DNA of 64,000 nt from Archilochus colubris. Lineage: Eukaryota > Chordata > Aves > Apodiformes > Trochilidae. Each line of letters starts with the position of its first letter. Positions within the stretch are counted from its first letter, which is position 1. The notes under the pieces are model-generated. The model made no database searches and was not told where the DNA came from. It saw nothing but the letters and a program-made list of their open reading frames with translations. The position numbers were made by a program, and so were the translations under genes. Shown here piece by piece: positions 59,723 to 64,000 of the stretch. The stretch lies in NCBI GenBank assembly GCA_023079485.1, contig CM041083.1, positions 109,533,554 to 109,597,553 of the forward strand, read 5' to 3'.

Positions 59723-62700
59723 AGGGCATGAACTCCTCACTATTACACAGGATGTACAAAACATTGCCATAAACTTTGAATGCAATGAGGAGACAAAACA
59801 AGTTCTCCAATATTGAGCACCTTGTCATGGGTGTGCTCACAATTTGAGCATGTAACCAAAAAAATACCTGGGGTACAGTCTTTTCCTCCTTCCCAGCAGA
59901 ACTTCAAAACACAATTTAAACAGCCTCTATGAGGACATCTAGTGAATCAGTCTCCCCCACTTAGGCTTACATGTAGTGTTTCCAAGACTAGACTCCTGTC
60001 CCACATATAGGCACACAGTCAGCCAAGTGGAATTAGAGATAGGTTTAGATGATTAAAGATGTTGTCACTTTTTTATCATTTGTCATGCACCATTCTGTTT
60101 AACAAGTGTCTACAAAGCTGGGAAGGTTTTCCAGTTGTTTATCTAAATGTAATTTTTATCTATCTGGGAAGCATTTGTTTAGGCATTATGTTGTTCTTGC
60201 AAACCCAAGAAGTAGTTTTTAAATTGCTGGTTCTTACCGCTATTCTGTCACCCTGTGTTATCCAACTAAAATGAAAGGAACAACCCCCAGGGACTTCATC
60301 TTCCTTTCCTCTAAATAAGAAGCATATAAACATTGAGACCTAGAAGCCCTCCTCCTCTCTCCTACTTCCTTAGTTCTTACAGGTCACTGTGGGGTGGTGG
60401 GCTTTGTTTTCTTCTGAGATACTTCTGTTAATTGCTTCAAGCTTCTCCCACCAGCAGGGATGGATTTCAGAGAAGAATCTATTTGGAAAATCTCAAGAGC
60501 AAAACCTGGGACACTGTCATTGCCTGTGGGGAATGCTACTCATGTCACAGAGCATTGGCAGCCACATGAGGAGCACACAGATTTGTTCCACAAGACAAGT
60601 GTCAGCCCTGAGCATGCAAAGCCTCAGTCCCTCAGCCTCAGTCTCCTCTTTGCTGGAAGGGTTGTGGTTGGGAGACGTTTACATATATTAAGTTTGCAAT
60701 CAGCCCCATGTAAAATACCACCAGATTGTGGTCAGCGGTTGTATGCAGACTTTGTCATTTTGCTTACTGACCACACGTTCCCATTGATCAATTCTAAATT
60801 GGATTATTGTTAGGTTTAAAAGCGCCTCAACAGCAGAAAGTGGCGGTGGTGGCTGGCAAAGCAGAGATGGATAGCAGAATAAACAGGGAAAGTGACAAGA
60901 TTTCAGACTGAATTGATCACTGTCAGCGAGTTAGTGGTCAGCTGTCTGACCTTTGGTGCCCAAGCCAAACATCAGAATAATGTTTAGACAAACACATTTG
61001 ATTTTTGAGGTAATGGGTATGTCAACTAAATGACAAACCTTAGAAAGGTCAAAGGGATATCCATTTTTCAGACTTTTTTCAAGCATTAATCGTTCATTTG
61101 GGGAACAGTGTCTTTCTAAGCTGGACAGAGAAAGAGCTTCACTTTCAGGGAGCAGGGGAGCAGTGCTCATAGGTACTGCAAATCATTTCACCACAGCCAC
61201 CAGCCCCAACAAACCCAGCGTGTCACTATAATTCTTGCCATCTACAGCCACGCTTTGCTGCAGCAGAGTCAGGATTTTGGGTTATAATGGAGGCCCAGCT
61301 GAGCTTTAACCCTCCCACTGCTCTCCATAGCAAGCATAGGAGGTGCAGTTGTTTTGACTGCCTGGGTGAGACCCAATCTTTCCCCACTGGCATTGGAGAT
61401 GTCCATGGCACAGCACCATCACCCCCAGCCAGGCTTGCCCAGTGCCTCCAGCATCAGCCCCTGTAGGCTGGTGGGTTCTTGCAGCATGGGCCTCCTGTAC
61501 AACAGGGAGCAGTAAATAAAAAATAATTTAGCATGTTTAGAAGAGGTTTATAAACAAGGAATGTCCTTATGGTTTCACAGTCTGGGATGTGATCTGTGCT
61601 GCTGCAGAGGGACAGTGCAGGGACAGACACGGGAATGCTGATGATTAAACTGGGAAAAAAAAATGCTAATGCAAACAAGAAAAAAAAAGACTTTGGGATT
61701 TATCAGTGCTGACTCTGTCAGGCTACTGTTTATACAGTCTACTTACCTTTGTCTCCTTTCTCTCTAGATTATTTTTCTTGACAAGATGTGAAAGCAAGTT
61801 CCAACAGAAAACACTAGAAGGCTCTTCTTCATGCTCTGCATATCAGAATCACTTGGGAATCAAAATTATTTTCTTCTTCCAAACTAATTTCCTCACATAT
61901 GCAACCTGCCCCCAAAAAATGTTTGAAATACCAATTCAAAGAGGAAAGAGGAAGTGATTATGCACAAAGATCAGGAGAAAGTTTCCCTAACCGTGCCTTG
62001 AATACCCTCTCTGGAGTTCTGTCTTCACCTTTCACTCATGCAGGAAAACAGCATTATCTGCTAGGTATTACAGAAGGATCTGTAGCATCTACCTCCCTGC
62101 TTTCAGTTCTGTGTATGGTTCCACTCGTTATGTCCCCCTTCTTAGGATTCACCCAGTGATACATCAAAATGTGAGGAGCATCTCAAAATTCATCCTTTTA
62201 AAGTTCAACTCCACCTGTTTGGATGACAGTTCATGATGATGCAGGCCATGATCTTCACATGAGAGGTACTCTGCTATGCACAGAAATTTACCATATAATG
62301 TGACTAAGGCCATTCTGCCAACAGGTAAGATACCAAGTAGCAGATTTTATGTAGAAAGTGAGGGAACCTCTGACATAGCTTAATGATATCCAAATTAACT
62401 GTTCATCTTTAGGCATAAAATATATGCCTGCAAGTGAGAAGGAAATGTTTTTCATTTCAGATTCTCTACAGTTTGACATTTAGGCCTCTGCCCTAGCTGC
62501 TTTAGCTAACAAAGTTTTATTTTGAAAGTCAGAAGGAAGACTTTTGTTTGCAGGAAGACTTTCATCCAAAACAGAAGCACTGCAAAACAGAAACTCGACA
62601 TTGGAGTAGTTTTAAAGGCTACATAAAGTAATTCCTCACCGTCTTGACATAATTGTTTTTGTAATCATGAAATCTAAATCTTCTGTAAAGCACCATTCTC

Positions 62701-64000
62701 AATAGGATCTGTTTTGACAAAACTTTCACATAAATATTTTGCACACATTAACAACTGGAAAGGAAAACAGTGCCAAGAACAAGGATTTTCCTCATTATTA
62801 CTCCTACACTAAGTTCTCACTACATTCCTGGGATTTGTCTGTATTTTAGCATAAGAATATTTTACCTTGGCCAAGTAACTTGGCCTTAACTCAGACTAGG
62901 AGGGACAGAAGATAGAAACACTTACCATGAGATTCAGGGACAGTCTGCAACTTTTATTTATATCATGTACACCTATATTTAAAATCTGACATAAGTAGTG
63001 TCTACTGCAAGGGTATATGGAGCCTCTTGGTAACCTGCAGTGGGCATTATAAGGTCTTTTTTGTCCATTAGGGGACTATGTTGGCAGAAGAGGTAGGGTA
63101 CACAGCCTACCAGACCTGGAGTTTTCAAGCTGTTTTTCCAAAGCTGTTTTACCAACAAAACCAGATTGACCCTGGAGGTGGAATTACAGAGGGACACCAA
63201 ATTCAGATGATTGCTGTTGGGAAGTGGCTTGTGGCCCTGCCTCCAGGGCCACCTCATCTCCACCCTGGTTCAGCACTGAAGTGAGAGCTGCACGTTTTGC
63301 TGGAATTTAGACTTGGTAGAGAAGCATTTCCTTCAGGCCCCGTGCTGCCCCAGGCATTTTATGGGTGCCCCACAGGCCCTGAGGTTTCCATCATGGAGCC
63401 TTGGTCACTGACCTGCCTGGACTGGTATGTGCAGGCATTCCCCCTTGCTTAATTCTGGATCTGGATTTGACCACAAATGCTAGCATGTGTATCTAGAAAA
63501 AATTATATTCCACAAATATCCCAACATGGTTTCTCAAAACTTACCTCTGAAGATTACCCAAATCTTTTAATTTTTCAACTAGATGTCGTAAGTGGATGAC
63601 CTTCAGAAAACATCACAGTGAATAGACCCCCCCATACTCCTCACATATCCCAAATACTATAGATAGATAAGAAACACTGAAAGCCCTATGATGATGCCAC
63701 AAATTTTAAAGGAGACATCTAAAACATGAAACTCCAGTGTGGGATTTATGCAACACACATAGACTCATAGGCTCTGTGATAGCAATGTGAGACCCTCAAG
63801 TTACTTCATGGCAGGGTCCATGGAATGTCCTGATTCTTTGGCCTCCATGTGGTGTGGTAATATATTGTAATTTACAAAGAGATCCCTACTGGAGTCTTCC
63901 TGCAAGTCAACAGTGGTAATTAATGTCCTCTGGCTGGTAAGTTAAATATTGAGGGATTTAACAGATGTAACCAAGGAGTGCATGAAACTGGGTCCTTGCC
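59723..64000. other. Gene-free unique DNA to the window end
   Basis: No gene is supported. The sequence at about 61190-61500 and 63160-63420 is GC-richer but low in CpG. Frames there (for example 100 and 117 codons near 60.4-60.8 kb and 94 codons at 62979-63263 minus) lack domains. A small duplication, CAAGCTGTTTTTC/CAAAGCTGTTTTAC, lies near 63126-63152. A-runs occur at about 61652-61661 and 61679-61688. No mobile element is recognised. Confidence 0.5.

Noticed and set aside
1..64000. CRISPR arrays, bacterial operons or phage genes
   Set aside because: There are no regularly spaced direct repeats, no dense collinear reading frames and no ribosome binding sites; the CR1 elements show a vertebrate source.

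Overview
The window reads as a stretch of bird (sauropsid) nuclear genome with no gene that I can support. The organism call rests on several copies of the non-LTR retrotransposon CR1. They carry the diagnostic tail of tandem ATTCTATG-type octamers and the conserved sequences just before it. Other interspersed repeats are sparse, and I see no mammalian Alu, L1 or MIR elements. A bird, perhaps Neoaves, fits best. A crocodilian or turtle is not formally excluded, since both also carry CR1. No bacterial operon, ribosome binding site, CRISPR array, tRNA, rRNA or phage gene is visible.

Layout. 1-11.2 kb: AT-rich non-coding DNA with a TATG-type microsatellite (1.08-1.25 kb), a small CpG-rich islet (1.42-1.77 kb), a GTTT tract (2.6 kb), an AAAC tract (6.0 kb) and a 12-bp triplication (7.15 kb). 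11.3-11.8 kb: minus-strand sequence with an eroded, coding-like appearance, possibly a dead processed pseudogene. 15.4-15.8 kb: an ancient minus-strand CR1 remnant. 17.35-17.92 kb: the best-preserved CR1, a 5'-truncated plus-strand copy whose last 157 codons are still open. 18.15 kb: a (TTA)16 microsatellite. 20.27-20.40 kb: a long A/C-rich tract, followed by a second CpG-rich islet at 20.69-21.02 kb. 23-48 kb: mostly unique AT-rich DNA. Seven blocks here are dense in TAAT/ATTA homeodomain-type cores or other regulator-like motifs and resemble conserved non-coding elements of developmental gene deserts. Three short CR1 tails lie at 35.4, 44.7 and 48.7 kb. 48.8-64 kb: more unique DNA with homopolymer and AAAC tracts, a third CpG-rich patch (54.1-54.45 kb) and small local duplications (51.05, 59.54 and 59.65 kb).

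Interpretation. All longer open frames fail as genes: they show no recognisable domain, they start at arbitrary ATGs, and several overlap open frames on the other strand in GC-rich patches. The window is most likely intergenic or deep-intronic DNA. Its likeliest functional content is cis-regulatory, but that is inferred from base composition and motif density and needs cross-species alignment. I did not find evidence of a new biological system.
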